Assembly: GCF_003073045.1 (NCBI RefSeq)
Contig: NC_037592.1
Coordinates: forward strand, 2,329,371-2,393,370
Source: Pomacea canaliculata
Lineage: Eukaryota; Mollusca; Gastropoda; Architaenioglossa; Ampullariidae
Direction of reading: 5' to 3'
DNA: 64,000 bases
Position 1 is the first letter of the stretch; the number at the start of each line of letters is the position of its first letter. Positions 11,240-25,000 of the stretch are shown here, one piece after another. The notes below the pieces were generated by a model, which was not told where the DNA came from, made no database searches, and saw nothing but the letters and a program-made list of their open reading frames with translations. The translations under genes and the position numbers were made by a program.

Positions 11240-12784
11240 ATGGAAGTGGCGATGGCCGGGTTGGAGGGGAACGGTGGCCCCGTTATAAACTACCGAGATT
11301 CCTATCAGAAGCCGCTACTTTCACGATCTAACCTTCCCAATTCCAGGTCCTATCCCAAGCTGTCGGACGAAGACAATGTTAATCTGGACGATGGGATGGG
11401 CCCACCCGGGAGCGACTATGACTGCTGTGAGCGGGTAGTCATCAACGTCAGCGGTCTCCGCTTCGAGACTCAGTTGAAAACATTAAATCAATTTCCAGAC
11501 ACGCTCCTCGGCAACCCTCAAAAAAGAAATCGCTACTACGATGCGCTACGGAACGAGTACTTCTTCGACAGAAACAGACCAAGTTTTGACGCCATACTCT
11601 ACTTCTACCAAAGTGGGGGGCGCCTACGACGACCTGTGAATGTGCCAATCGATGTGTTTTCGGAGGAGATTAAGTTCTATGAACTAGGAGAGATAGCTTT
11701 TGAGCGGTATCGTGAAGATGAAGGATTTATCAAAGAAGAGGAAAAACCACTTCCACAAAATGAGTTTCAAAGACGTGTTTGGCTTCTTTTCGAATACCCA
11801 GAGAGCTCAACTGCAGCCAGGTTAATTGCCATTTTTTCTGTGGTAATAATCTTGCTGTCTATTGTGATATTCTGTTTGGAAACGTTACCAGAGTTTAAGC
11901 ATTATCGAGTGCATAATGCATCAGATAACACTTCTCGGGAATCCTTGGAAGAAGATGATATCCCAAAGTTTAATGAACCATTTTTCATTATTGAGACATG
12001 CTGCATAATCTGGTTTACATTTGAACTGTTGGTTCGTTTTGCATCCTGTCCAGAGAAACTGGGCTTCTTTAAAAACATTATGAACTGCATTGACATTGTG
12101 GCCATCATTCCATACTTTATTACACTTGGCACAGTTGTGGCAGACGAGAGCAAAAGCAATAACCAAGCGATGTCCCTGGCCATCCTGAGGGTTATCAGAC
12201 TTGTTAGAGTGTTTCGTATCTTCAAACTGTCAAGACATTCAAAAGGATTACAGATTTTAGGTCAGACACTAAAAGCTAGCATGCGAGAACTTGGATTGCT
12301 GATATTTTTTTTGTTCATAGGTGTAATCTTGTTTTCAAGTGCAGTGTATTTTGCTGAGGCAGATGCTGACCAGACACATTTTAGAAGTATTCCGGATGCA
12401 TTTTGGTGGGCAGTGGTTACCATGACAACTGTGGGTTATGGAGATATGCGACCTATCGGGGTGTGGGGTAAGCTTGTAGGTTCTTTGTGTGCCATTGCTG
12501 GAGTGCTGACAATTGCTTTGCCAGTTCCTGTTATAGTTTCCAACTTTAACTATTTCTACCATCGTGAAGGGGATAGCAGTGATAAAAACACTTACAAGCA
12601 TGTTCAGTCTTGTCCCAACTTTGCAGAGAAGAAAGGCTCCATTGATTCAGAATGTGGGTCAGATATTATGGAAATGGAGGAAGGAAACAGTGTTTCACTG
12701 ACAGACAAGACCAAAGAAAATCATGCTGTAAAAGCAAATAACCCCACGAGTGCCAACAACTTTGGAATGGAGACCGATGTATGA
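11240..12784 (+). CDS. Kv1 (KCNA/Shaker family): Shaker-type voltage-gated potassium channel Kv1 alpha subunit, intronless
   Basis: Plasma-membrane delayed-rectifier or A-type K+ channel subunit; family members form tetramers that repolarise neurons. The 514-residue protein is complete in one exon. The T1 tetramerisation domain spans about 64-163 (NVSGLRFET near its start). S1 is about 191-213, S2 248-268 and S3 278-297. S4 (about 312-332) has the regular Arg/Lys ladder [21 protein letters not shown]5 is 351-372, the pore filter TVGYGD 397-402, and S6 has the PVP gate bend at 428-430. Two N-glycosylation sequons (N226, N230) lie in the S1-S2 loop. The C-terminus ETDV is a class I PDZ ligand. 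Arg404 occupies the position of Shaker Thr449, where a basic residue predicts low external TEA sensitivity. Length and domain order are normal for Kv1. Assignment within Kv1 is certain; the exact orthologue name is not. Confidence 0.98.
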   Translation: MEVAMAGLEGNGGPVINYRDSYQKPLLSRSNLPNSRSYPKLSDEDNVNLDDGMGPPGSDYDCCERVVINVSGLRFETQLKTLNQFPDTLLGNPQKRNRYYDALRNEYFFDRNRPSFDAILYFYQSGGRLRRPVNVPIDVFSEEIKFYELGEIAFERYREDEGFIKEEEKPLPQNEFQRRVWLLFEYPESSTAARLIAIFSVVIILLSIVIFCLETLPEFKHYRVHNASDNTSRESLEEDDIPKFNEPFFIIETCCIIWFTFELLVRFASCPEKLGFFKNIMNCIDIVAIIPYFITLGTVVADESKSNNQAMSLAILRVIRLVRVFRIFKLSRHSKGLQILGQTLKASMRELGLLIFFLFIGVILFSSAVYFAEADADQTHFRSIPDAFWWAVVTMTTVGYGDMRPIGVWGKLVGSLCAIAGVLTIALPVPVIVSNFNYFYHREGDSSDKNTYKHVQSCPNFAEKKGSIDSECGSDIMEMEEGNSVSLTDKTKENHAVKANNPTSANNFGMETDV

Positions 12785-13143
12785 TTATGACTGAATGTGT
12801 ACTCTGCAGTTTTCTTACCCTAGTTTGCTGTCGCCAGCCCATATTACACATCAGAAATGACTGTAATGTGTTCTTGCCATTTCCATCACAGCTTATGGTT
12901 TAAGACAGTGCCCTGTGATTTCTACTATGTTGTGTGACTACTGGTGTGTCCGTGACAAAAGTTTTAAACAATTATGAATGCTGTGTGCTTCCCCACCTGA
13001 AGGAAAATGCACAAAAAAAAGAGAAGAGGGAGGACCACCACGGGAGGCCTGCATTGGCACTTATTTGGCAGTGCATGTGTTGTTATATTGTCTCAGCAAT
13101 AGTGCCATTTCAGTGAAGGAGTGCCATTTAGCAGGTGCTGCCC

Positions 13144-13149
13144 AATAAA
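13144..13149 (+). terminator. candidate proximal polyadenylation signal of Kv1 (AATAAA)
   Basis: AATAAA lies 360 bases after the Kv1 stop codon, the first canonical hexamer on this strand. Cleavage here would give a short 3' UTR isoform. No transcript evidence is available. Confidence 0.4.
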
Positions 13150-16100
13150 CTGACAGGGTCAGGAGTCTTGAGAAATATCTAACAGTTTTAGAAAACACTC
13201 AAAAGGTGTAGTTTTCTTCATTCCATCTATACCATTTTACCTTATTTTAAATGATGCCATTTTTTTTCTCCCATAGTCTAACCTGATGATTTTCATGATA
13301 TTTTGCTGATTTTTGAAAGAGAAAATCTGTAGTCATCTGTATGAAGAAATAACTGCTTCCAATGCCAAAGTTAGACCTTTGAGAATGGCGTGCCAGATGC
13401 TTGGAGACTACTCATGGGTTGGGTCAGTGTAATGTTCTAACATCCTTCCATCTTCTGCCTCTCTCAAAACTTCAAGGACAGAAATTTATCTTCAAGGTCC
13501 TTACAGTTGGCTGCTTCAATGTTTTCCAGACTGTTAAAGCTATGCACAAAGCTGGTCTTGGACATGCTCTTTCATTGTTTTGCACTTTAACAAACTAGCA
13601 TTTTCCTTTGAGTGTTTTCCAAGTGTGCAGTTCGGAGTACTAGTGTACTAGTTTCTCCTCTTATGTATGTGGCATCAGCTCAGAGCACACAGTGATCAAG
13701 AAGAACATTCCCTCATCTGTGGTAAAAAAAAAAATGGTTTCACAAGACTTTCACCAGGCTTCTAAGAACCTTCCATACCAGTGCCAGCATAAATGAACAG
13801 AGCCTTGGCAAAGAATCCTTACGAACCTGGCTGGTCTTTCATGCATGGCAATGGATGGTAAAATGGAGGTATCACACCCATCCCCAAGAATGCTGTGGTG
13901 CGTGACACTGCTGCCATTTCATTGACGTAAGTAAGTTTATTCTATTAGTTTCAGCCATGAAACCTGAAAAAATTATCCTATGTACAAATGAAATGCATTT
14001 TCAGTATTTTTCTTTTCTGCACTCTATTTGTTCTTTATTTTGTAGATAGCTATGAAATTTTATAGTTTGTAGTGTAGTAGTAATCAGATGGTGCGTATCG
14101 ATAATAGTCCTAGCCTTATGGTGCAGTTACCTATTATTAACTCAGTTAATGGTTAACCAGGCTGCAACGTTTTTACTGGATGACTATGCTCAATTACTGG
14201 GATGCTAATTTCCAAAATATGAAGAAATAGTCTTGATCTGTAAGGTTTGTAAAGTTCTTCCTTCAAAAATTACATTTTATCTGTATAAATAATGAAGTGA
14301 AAGCTTTTATCACTTTATTGGATTTACTTATGCTGCCAGGGTCATGTCTTTGGTAGAGCTGGAAGCATGGAGGCCTCTTTTTATGCTCAGGTGAAGCTTG
14401 ATTTTTGGAAGCTTGTATCTTACAATAGAAGCAGAAATCCTTCAGATTTTCAGAATTGGTATTATGTATATATGCTTTTCCCCTCTTCCTTTTCTCTGCA
14501 TTCCTTTATACTATTGGCATTGTGAACTGTGTATGTAGGTCTGCTTATTATGTTCATCTTTGTTGTGCTGAGTATTTTTTGTCCTGTCACTTGTAGAGTG
14601 CACCAATATTACCTTTAGATTGGGAAAATGTGATGTGTGCATTACTTTATTATAATGGCTTAAGCCATGTCATTGTAAGTGATTGGGATTGTATTGGAAA
14701 ATGAATACTAATTTGATCTAAGCGCATGTTAAAATCAGGTCTGTCCAATGCTTTTTTTTTTCTTTAAGATTAGATACAGCAATAAGGCTTATTTCATTCA
14801 ATTCAACTAGTGTATTACAAATAACTAATTGTAATGATATTTAGCACTTATGTATGAACACATCTTTTAAATTTACACACTACTAAGCATGAATAATCTT
14901 TCATAAATGACAAAACTCAGAATTCCTGCTTCTATTGTATAATAATTCAAAGAAGCTAACAACTGAAGAAGTCTATAATCCATACGCATTATCATTTATA
15001 TTAGATTACGAGTCTGATGATTGCTAGCATTATGTGCCTATTCCTTTCTGTGTGATTAGTGGCACATGGCACTTTACAGGTGGATCAAAAGCGAGAGATC
15101 TGTTAATGTGTATAAACCAACATAACTGGAAAAAAATTAAATTGTGCATGTAATGTAATTTGTAAATGACTGATATTTTAAAATAATTTAACTCTGTCCA
15201 TTGGTTTTTAAACCTGACAGGCATTATTTGGTTTATTTACTTTGTGTTTTCTTTACTTGCTGATAAAACTGCTGTTGTAAAACTACAGAGGAAAAATAGA
15301 AACGAATGGGTTCTATGAACAATTTTAGACTTTTTTTTTTATTTTTTTTTTTTTAAAAACTTGCTGAGACTGCTTGAAACTGAATATGGTGCATCATTTT
15401 ACTGGCAGTGGTAGCCAAAAACAAGGTAACACTAAAATAGAAGTGATGGCCAAATTGTGGTTTTCACAGAGGGAAAAATGTGCGCAGGAGAAAACAGCCA
15501 AGAGCTGATGAGGCTGAAGGGAGGGAGGACAAGGAGGTGGCAGACAAGATGAAGGTGCTGCACACATTATAGATCAGTGTGGGGGTTTGTTGTTCAGCCT
15601 GAGTATGGCATCACTTTCAGGTTGTTTGAATTGTTCTCTGTACAGCACAACCCCTGAAGGAAAGTTTTGGGAATATAAGTGTGCTTTGTTCCTATCACAC
15701 TATCTTGGTGGTTAGTATGCCTGACCACAACAGAAGGTTGCCAGTTTAATATTGGCCTAAGCCTTTGAGAATAACTCCACCCAGCAAGATGAGTACCTGT
15801 TTAATCATAGAAGATAAAAGGTAGTGGAAGGAGAGAGGTGGCATTGCCTCTTTATCTGCCAGGCTGTAGAACCTTTTACCTTTGTTGCTTTTGTTATAAA
15901 ATAACACCAGGCATCTTTGTTGATGCAGAAGTATGAGTTGCAGGTAGTCTGTTGAAACAAATTTTAATTGGCTTAATATTAACAGCTAGGAATGACAGGG
16001 ACTTGGACAAAGGGCTCCATTTTTTCTTTGTTAGACTTAGAATCCCACTTTGAGTTGATACCAATCTCCACTTTAGCAGTAGTCTTAAATTACTTCTCAT

Positions 16101-19100
16101 CAACAGCCATCATTGTGAGGGATTTTATATATGTAGTATATTGATTTTTTTAATAAGACAATTTATTATTACAATTAAGATTTATTATATAGCATGTTTC
16201 TAACAACCAAAAAATGCTTCAAGTGCTCCACAGACCTAATCATATATAAATTTGCATGTATGCACATTCTCTCTGTGTCTCTCTCCCACAAACATGCAGA
16301 TTCATTATGCAAGCTAACAAAAAAAAAAAATGATGCATAATATAGCTTTAGCTACAAGAATGCATTTTGCTTTCTACAGTAACTAGATGCTGGGATTTGT
16401 ATGTAATATTTCAATAGATAGCACACTACATGATTGGAAAAACATAATCCCTCTCTTTCTCATTCGTGCACATTGTGTGTGTGCATTCCTGCACATGCAT
16501 TTCAGTTGTTTTATTTTTTAATCACAACAGTGCTATTTCTCTGAAATTTGCTAAAGTTATCCACTAAGTACTATTTATTTTCTGTTTCAGATTAAAGCTG
16601 TCTGCCACTTTCACAACTCAGCTTTCTGTGCTGATAGAGACAACTACTTTCCGGCACCTTCATAGATCAGAACATGACAGATTTTAGCAGCTACATTTGC
16701 CCCAGGATCTACGCCACTGTTTCCATGACATCCTTGCAGAAGCAGAGATGGAAAGATCTTTGAAGCAGATTGCAACCATGAAGCACCCATGATCCCAGCA
16801 GAGACCTGGGGTTGGCTGTTTCCGAGTTGAATAAGGGAACTTGCATTCACTTCTGTGCACATGTTAGAAAACTGAACTCTTCCAGAGTGTATTCTTCTTT
16901 CTGGCTTGGGGATACATTTAGCCTTCACTTCTGCCTGCCAGACTATGACAACCTGAATTCTGTGACTGTTGCAGGCAGTGTCTGCCTGCTTTCTGAGCAA
17001 CCATCAGCATCAAGTTTACACCTGTTAAGTCACTCCCAAGTCCCATGTAGTCTTGAGGTAGGAGATCTGTTATGGTGAGCTCTCTTGCACATAAATTTGC
17101 TGCTCGATAAGATGGCTCCATTGATCTGGACATGCTGCAGCTCTTGCACTGTTGGTAGATAGTTTAGTTCAGAAAGTTTAGTTAGCAAGCACTGGTGCAC
17201 ACTAGATCAACCTTAAAGAGGTGAGGATCAAGCATACAAAGTCTTTCAGAATGAAGCAAGCTCTGGACTTGTATCATTCTCTACACAAACTTAACTGCCC
17301 AGATTTCTCCTGCCGTTAAAACATTGTGGTGGCATAATGTTTAAAGAAAAGTAAAGTTTTTGTGCTTTCTTCTAGAAGAATTGACATGAACATGAAGAAA
17401 TATTGGGCTAATGGTGAAGGAATTACTAATGTCCTTTCAAAATATAATCATGACTTTATGCAATTTCATATTCCAATGTTTTTCTCTCTCCCTAAATTTC
17501 ATTCAGACAAAGGACTCAGGGCACTTTTCTGTTGATGTCACTTACAAGTTATATGCACTGGGTTAATTTTGTAAGAGTGCTTTTGTGAGTGATTTTGTGG
17601 CTTATTGGAAAAGACCCGGTAAAACATTATGTCCATTTCAAGATGAAATAGAAAATACTGTTTGATAAGAAAGTCTATTGTCACGTCATAGAATTTTGGG
17701 GAGGTTGAAGGAAAAACAGATCTGTAGCAAAGTAGAAAACATCTTGTGAAGGTGAAAAATACATCTTGAACTTCGAGATCTTTTACAGACTTTCCCTTGC
17801 GTTTTTTTGTCGTGCGAAGAACATTCTTTGAAAAATTCAAGAGCTTATGAAGGTAGTATCATATAAACTGTGCTCATGGGTATTTTGCTGCTAATGATGT
17901 CTTGATAACTAGTTCCTACATTACAGCCATAAAATGAGAGGAAAGTAAAGGTGGGGTGAAATTAATTCTGTTCTTTAGCCTTTAACCAATCTTAACTATG
18001 TCTCTTACGCTCTTGCTTATTTCCATTAATCTCCTGCATCTTCAGCTTGGGAGGACATTTATACCAAAGCCAGTTTTTGTGTTTGTCTGTGAACCTGCCT
18101 TTCTGACCCTGTGGTTGAGTTATCTTTGTTTTCCTGCCTATACCCATACCTCTTAAATGGTAAATTCCAACAAATGCACACACATTTTTTCATTTTGCTC
18201 CTGAAAACAAGCTGGCAGACTATGTTTGAAGCATATTGCACTTAAGAATCTTGAACACGGTTTTTTTTTATTATTATTAATCTAGGTCTAAGCATATGCC
18301 ACAAAATTACTGGTTTCATTATATAAAAAAGTCAACTAAATATTTGTGCAAGTTGTTTTTAACAAGAGTACAGTTCTTTTGAACTTTGAAACTGATCATG
18401 TTTCCATCATGGCAGTGGATCTACAATAAGTGCCCTGTCTTGTCTCAACTACATTGTCCAGTCTCAACATGCTTAAACTCTGAATAGTCACCATTATTGT
18501 ATTATAATGTAAGTTGTTGAACCATTAATAACTTTATTGTTAATTATTTATTTGCTCTCTATTGCTCCAGGTTTCTGGTCTCTTCCTCTGTTTCATATTG
18601 TCAGCATTGTGTACTGCTTAAATTCTCTTTCCTTCCTGACCTACAACATGCATGTTAGAATGTACTGTTATGGCCCGTAGTAATTACCTCATATTTCATC
18701 AGAGCTCAGTCTGCAGATTTTTATTATGAAATAGCATTTAATGAGAGAAAATCTGGGTGTGCTTGGTCCTGCATATATGCCTTCATTCCTGATCTGTAAT
18801 CCACATATTGAAGGTACAATGGGAGATACATGTTACTGGTTCTTGCACCTGATGTACTCTAAGAATGTGTACTCTTGCTAGCATTGTAAAAACAACATTT
18901 GCTCTTTAATGGCATTAGTATTTCAAACGATATTCTTCGTAACTTGACACATATTTATAATGGAATTTTAACCTTCCATGTTGATTTATATGGGGTTCCC
19001 TTTGTTGAAGTAGGCCCTTTATTTCCACCCTTGTCGGCATATTTGTTCTGCATTGTATCAGATATTACTGAAGTTTTATGACTTTTTTATAATTAATTCA

Positions 19101-22100
19101 TAATGCTCAGTATTTTCTTTATTTCAGTTTCATTCATTATTGCTTTGCAAGAATGTTTAGATTATTGATGATCCCCAGAGATGCTTACCACTGTTTTTAC
19201 TCCTTAAAATATATGTAGATTTTCAGTTTCAGAGTTTATCTCTGGCATTATCTAACTTTCAGGTTACAAATATGTTTTATTTATATTATTATACAAAAAC
19301 ATTTTTTCTTTTGATTAATTTGAAGTAATATCTGGCGCAGGTTGTTTCTTCCCTAAGTTTTGTTATTTTCCATACTTTTGGGATGCTTTTTTTTTTATAA
19401 AATAGGTTATCATGCTTTGAAAGCAAGCATGTTACTTTAGAAATTTAAGCTTAGATTTAGAAAATAAGTGCTGACTAGGATTGATATGTACACTTCACAA
19501 CCATTGTACATTAGATATAACTAATAATTTTTTTCATCTTCACATCATTATGTAAATTTATGAGTAGTCTTTAAAGTGAAGAGCAAGACAAATGTTAAAT
19601 TAGACTTAAATGATAGATTTTGACATTTTAAATCTTGTCTAATCAATATTTCTGGTATCAAAATGATCGTTTAGCAACCAAAAATATTGATTGAATATGA
19701 TTAAGATGCCACTAGTTATCATTTAAGCCCATCTAACCATTAGACTTGCATTTCCCGAAGACTAGCACTGTAGTCAAAACATAGAGAAACACAAAAATGT
19801 AATATGTTGCATGCATAAGTTTTCTTTGTAAACTAGAGCAACATATTTCCTTTTTACATAGGTCAGTCATAAATTAATTTTTTTTTAAATTAGTGGTTAC
19901 TGGAACTAGTTCAGCTTTGAAGAGTATCTTAAATGTGTTTTGATAAAGTTAATAATTTATTATCTGTCAAGAAAAAAGTAATATCACTACCAGAAATGTT
20001 ATTTACTTTTTTCAAGTTTAAATTTAAAAGATATTTACATTTTTCTCAACTTCACTGTTGCTTCTATAATACTCAGTACATACTTGAGTTGTCTATTAGT
20101 GTAGATGTAGATTAGATATTTCTCTCTGTATTTTTTTCTTTCCATTTGAACAATATTTGGAAAGAGATTTTCCATCAGAAAACATTTTATTTTACTCAGG
20201 ATAAATAGATGGTAATTGTGTTTGCTTTTTGTGACTGCTGTACCTACAAAGTTACACTTTTTTTGCACAGTTGTGCCAAGGATTTTTACTCCTGCTGGTG
20301 AAATTATACAGAAAGCACATTGTAGGAATTAAACTAAATGATCTAGTGTAACAGCTGAAGATTATTCAGCATCAGATTGAATGTTACAACCAACCATTGA
20401 CTGCTTACTCTTTTATTTTTGACAGCAGCCTAGAACGATGGCTGTGGCTGGTAGAATATTGTGTTCAGCATTATTATAATATCTTTACAAATCAATCTAC
20501 AAAAACAGATCTATTACTTGTGCCTAATATGTTTAAAACCAACTTTTGACTGCCACCTAGTCACTTCTAGATCACAAATCTCTTAATCGACACATGTAGC
20601 ATAAAGGTTCTTAATGATATGAAGCAAATCTAGTTAAGGGCCCACTAGGAGTTACTAGGAAATTTAATATTTCCAAAAGACTGGTCAAACAAATGAGGAA
20701 AACATTTCACTATGAACAGAATTTGAGATTTTTGAAGAAGTCAACCTGTATTCCATTTAAGGGAAAAAAAAGAAAAATAAGCAATTTGAAGCAAAATGTT
20801 GACAATCACTGAACAAGTTTGCTTTAATCAAGTATCTCTTGATGATTTACTGTAATTTTTTTTTCTAACCCCCAACTAGTGCATGTGACAAAATAGTTTC
20901 ATTCGTCATGTGACTTTTCATTCTGTTACTACTACTCAGCCACTGCAACCCCCAAATTTCAAAATGGGAGCCCTTTGCACTGACCACCACCCTTAAGGAA
21001 GAAATAAAAGCTGGCTTGTGTTGGTTTGTATCAGTGCATCTTACTCTGCCCGGTAAAAATTAAGTGTAATCTTTTCACTTTCTGTTAGGAAATTAATACA
21101 TTTCAAGGCTTCACTTAATGCAATGAACATGCACCACTGAAGCATAATGTCTACCATAATGCATGACTCAATATGAAATGCTATTTTGGCGATACAATTT
21201 ATGTGTTAATGGCAAAAGCATTAATGTGCAGCAGCGTCAGCCGTTGTCACTAGACTTATATTAGCACAAGGTGGTTTATTATCAAGAAAGTGATCCTTTG
21301 TCACCCTTTTTTGAGGAACTACTTTCTGCCTTCCAGATGGTGTACGTCTTGATAATTCTAGTCATACAAGTGTATCTGTGATACTGCTGTTGCTTTTTTT
21401 GATACAGATTCTGTGGGTTATGGGCTGACTGTTAGTTTATATGACTAGTCTGTTGATATTTAAGGCCTGTGTTACTGATGCTGAATGCAGTCTGTGTAAA
21501 GAATGTTGATTGTATTGGAGAAGAGTTACGTCTGTTACAGTCCACATAATGTTGAACTGAAGTTGATTTGTATTATCTTTATATAGGATGCATTCTTTAC
21601 ATTGTTTCAATACTGTCTATATTGTACCAGAATGAAATATAACCTTTAGTACCAGAAGCAATCTTTGCACAAAGCCACAGTTTTGAGAAATTTAATCTTT
21701 AGGTTTTTTTTAAATTTAGGGTTTTTTTCTTTGTCCCTTTTTTGTTTCGGTTTTTTAAAATGTTATTTTGAAAGTTTGATTTTTTTTTTTATGGCATTGG
21801 TGTGGAACCTTTCTATGTGAAACAAACAGATATAGCATTAACATCTGAATTATTCACTAATGGATGAAATTCCAGAATTGTGGAAAGAGTAGGTTGCTGT
21901 AGGTTTGAGGGTAAAACTGTACTTGTTTAGGCAGTCCCCTCACATTGTTGTACAGTAAGCCATTGAGAGGTGTAGCAGCAGCTGTGTGATGTTGGAATCT
22001 GTGATTACTTTCTCAATATTGTTATGAAGTAGGAAGACTTTTAAAATGGCAGAATTAGTTTCCCAATTAGAATAAAGAGGTGGTATTCTCAAGATTTACA

Positions 22101-22179
22101 TATGACATGGTTCTATTGGTTTATTTCTGCTATATTTCAAGAACAGTATTGTGACCATTTCTGATATATATATATATGA

Positions 22180-22310
22180 ACGCCAGAATAAAAGGGCTGG
22201 ACATGGGGTCACCTAGAGCGGGTTTCAGCCGATCGACATTGGTAGCGGACTCTGGTTGAGGCCTTATGTGCAACCTGATGCACGAAGAAGATTAGATAGA
22301 TAGATAATGC
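22180..22310 (+). repeat. SINE-like or retroelement 3'-end fragment with GATA tail
   Basis: A more GC-rich segment in an AT-rich context begins near 22180 and ends in a short AGAT/GATA simple-repeat tail (22294-22308). A microsatellite-like 3' tail on a short non-coding unit is typical of SINEs and RTE-type elements. Family not recognised. Confidence 0.4.
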
Positions 22311-25000
22311 CAGAATAGCCCATAGTTGACATAAAAATCTTTATTTTACAAACCACTCAGGTTACAAGTAAAAACTACTTCTGATATAATTTTGTATCAA
22401 AATGAAAATGCTCTGTGAAATTAGGTATATTTGCAGTGGTGTAGGAATCATGAGGGCACTCAACCTTACAAAAAAGATACTTAGAAAGCAAGAATGTGAA
22501 TGTCGTTCTCTGTCAGCATGGAGTTTGCCCCCCAAAGCTGAGCATCTGCCTATACCACTGATATGGAAATGAAATTTGTGACAAATTCTCCTCTGATTAT
22601 TCATACATTAATAACACAAATGTAATGCTGCATTGCTAGTACATAGCATATTTTAATGAAGAGTTCTTTCTTTGTAATTTAATTGTTTCCCAGTAAAGTT
22701 TTTTCCTTATATTTTTATTCCTTTATGTCTGGTAAGATGAGGTCAGATAGCAAATGTTACTTATGGGCTTGATTGTAATTTCTCTTTTTAGTCATAACTA
22801 GATTCAGGCTCATAGTGTTAAACTACTGTCATATGGCATTTGTGCTTCCTTATTCAAAGATGGCAGTTTTAAATTTTATTTAGATTGGGAGATATTTTCA
22901 GTTATTAGTTTTGTGAATTTTTTACAGTAATTAACAGTGATAAACTGTTGCTGAATTGTTGCACTTGCACTGCAGTATTCTCATGAAACAGAGATGAAAG
23001 TGTGAAAGAGGGAATGGGGAAAGGGGAAAACGATTGAGAGAGTGAATGTGAAAGAATTGCAGTTTTAATGTCTAGTATATTTTGAAGTGCCTGACATTTG
23101 GCTGAAGTGCGATTCCATTCCTAGAAGTATGTGTTCTGTGTAACATCTTCCAATAATGGCAAGTACTGATTTCCTCTAAGCCAGTATTGAACAGATTTTT
23201 GACAATTCTAGAAAGACTTTTTTTTGTAGATTTCCACTGTTTACATGTTTAGGTTAAGTAAGGGCAAATTATGGCATCAGCGTCTTGTATGTATTTTGGA
23301 ATAGAATAGTGGTTCAATTTTACTCAGGGTTTTTTTTTAGATATTAAGCTTGAGGAAATGGGAAGTTTATACAGTGGTTGAATAGCTCAGAATATATAAT
23401 TGATGGGTTTCTTCCCTTTGAGAGATTGCATAATGACTTTTTCAAGGGTTGGGGGGAAGGGTCAGGGATGTCCCCTAAACGGTCTAGTGTGTACTTTTAG
23501 ACAAAAATATTGGCTGTTGCCCTTATAAGTTAAAAATAAGGGGCTTGGTGCAATTCTTTGCTGTGATTTTTGTTTGTTTTGTTTCATTTTTTCTGTAACC
23601 TTTGGCAATGTCATGGAACAGCAGTCATGCAGTGAAATTTAGGTCTATTCATTATGTTTTTATTCAAAATGATCTGTAATGTTAAAATGTTGACATATTG
23701 GAACAGTTATGTTAGAAAGTTGATATATTGGAACAGTTCAGCATTTTCTCTAGCCTTTAGTACTCACCTGTATCTTTTTGGAAAAGAAAATAATGCATTA
23801 CAGTAAAAGAATATTGATATATATATGTGCATTTAATACTTATAGAGAAATATTACACTTTAAGAGAATGATGAGATTGTGAGTATTTCTTACACATAGA
23901 GAGTACTTCTGGCACTGTTGTAAGTAAAAGAGTACTAATGTGTAGAAAAAAAAATCATGCTGTTGTGAGTGAAGCAAATGAGTGTGAATACGAAAACATA
24001 ATGCTTTTCAGAATCTGTGTCAGTCCATGCTTGGCATTAAACAGGGTTATCAGTTACTACTCCTCATAACTACAGAGTTTAACCCACTGAATATTGATAG
24101 ACATTCCTTTCATTTTACCTATAGTAAAATCTGCTGGAGAAAGGTTTATGGGGTGATTGGATATCGGGACATTCGATTCCTAGCTTGTGATGATATTAGC
24201 AAGAGGAGATTCGACAGCATTATTAATAGCACAGAAGTGCACCCATGCCTAATCTTTGGTTTTGTTTTCATCATTTATTTATATATACAAAACTTAGTGC
24301 TGGTCATAGGCCCAATTAGCTGATATAACATTTTGTGCTGTCTTAAACTCATTTTTCTTCTTATGTTTGACTTGGACATAAATATTTAATTCAAAAAATG
24401 CATAATTCATGATTTAGCACATGCAAAAGATATCCATCCGCAGCTGTGCAATAGACCCTATTGTTTTGAGGTAAATGTATATAACATTTACATACGGCGG
24501 GGTAGTGGGAAATTGGGAACAGTCGCAAAGGGTTGAAAGGGGTAAAGATAAGACTATTGCATTCTGCAAACCCAGAGGTAGTGAACATTGCTGGTAAAAC
24601 CCTTCTTGCCTCTTGTGAACCTCATTCTTGTAGCTGGTGGTATTGTCTGCAGTGGTCTGCCAGATAAAGGATTCTTGTCTTCTAATCTCTTGATGTGTTT
24701 ATTGGGTTTGTTCAGTTTTGATTTAGGTTTTGCTATAGGTTTAAGTTTATATATTAGCGTTCCCTTTTACAATCAGTTTTACTCAGCATTTTTTTATAAA
24801 GTATTTTGTACCATCATATTTATCTGCCTTTACCAAGCTGACTATATATACATATATATGGATGATTTATCATCATTACATCTGTAAAAATTAATTCAAC
24901 ACCTTAGATAAACGTGAGACTTCTAGTAGTTCAGGAAACATAATAAAAGACCATAGATTTATACATTGGGCTGTCAGTATTTTGCATTGAATATCCCCAT

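Larger units (their letters stand above)
12785..25000 (+). other. gene-free T-rich region downstream of Kv1, possible long 3' UTR
   Basis: No conserved protein frame is visible on either strand over about 12 kb. The plus strand is visibly richer in T than A, with many runs of T and ATTTA-like motifs, and almost no recognisable transposons except a short repeat at 22180-22310. The first candidate polyadenylation signal is AATAAA at 13144. A strong acceptor-like site lies just before 16591. Long extended 3' UTRs are common in neuronal genes of animals, so continued transcription from Kv1 is plausible but not shown. Confidence 0.35.

Noticed and set aside
15680..15830. Possible old SINE (A-box-like TGGTGGTTAGTATGCCTG)
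   Set aside because: B box and body are not convincing; similarity to the other copies is limited to the head.
16812..17078. 88-codon plus-strand frame downstream of Kv1
   Set aside because: No domain and no donor; kept only as part of a possible non-coding exon.
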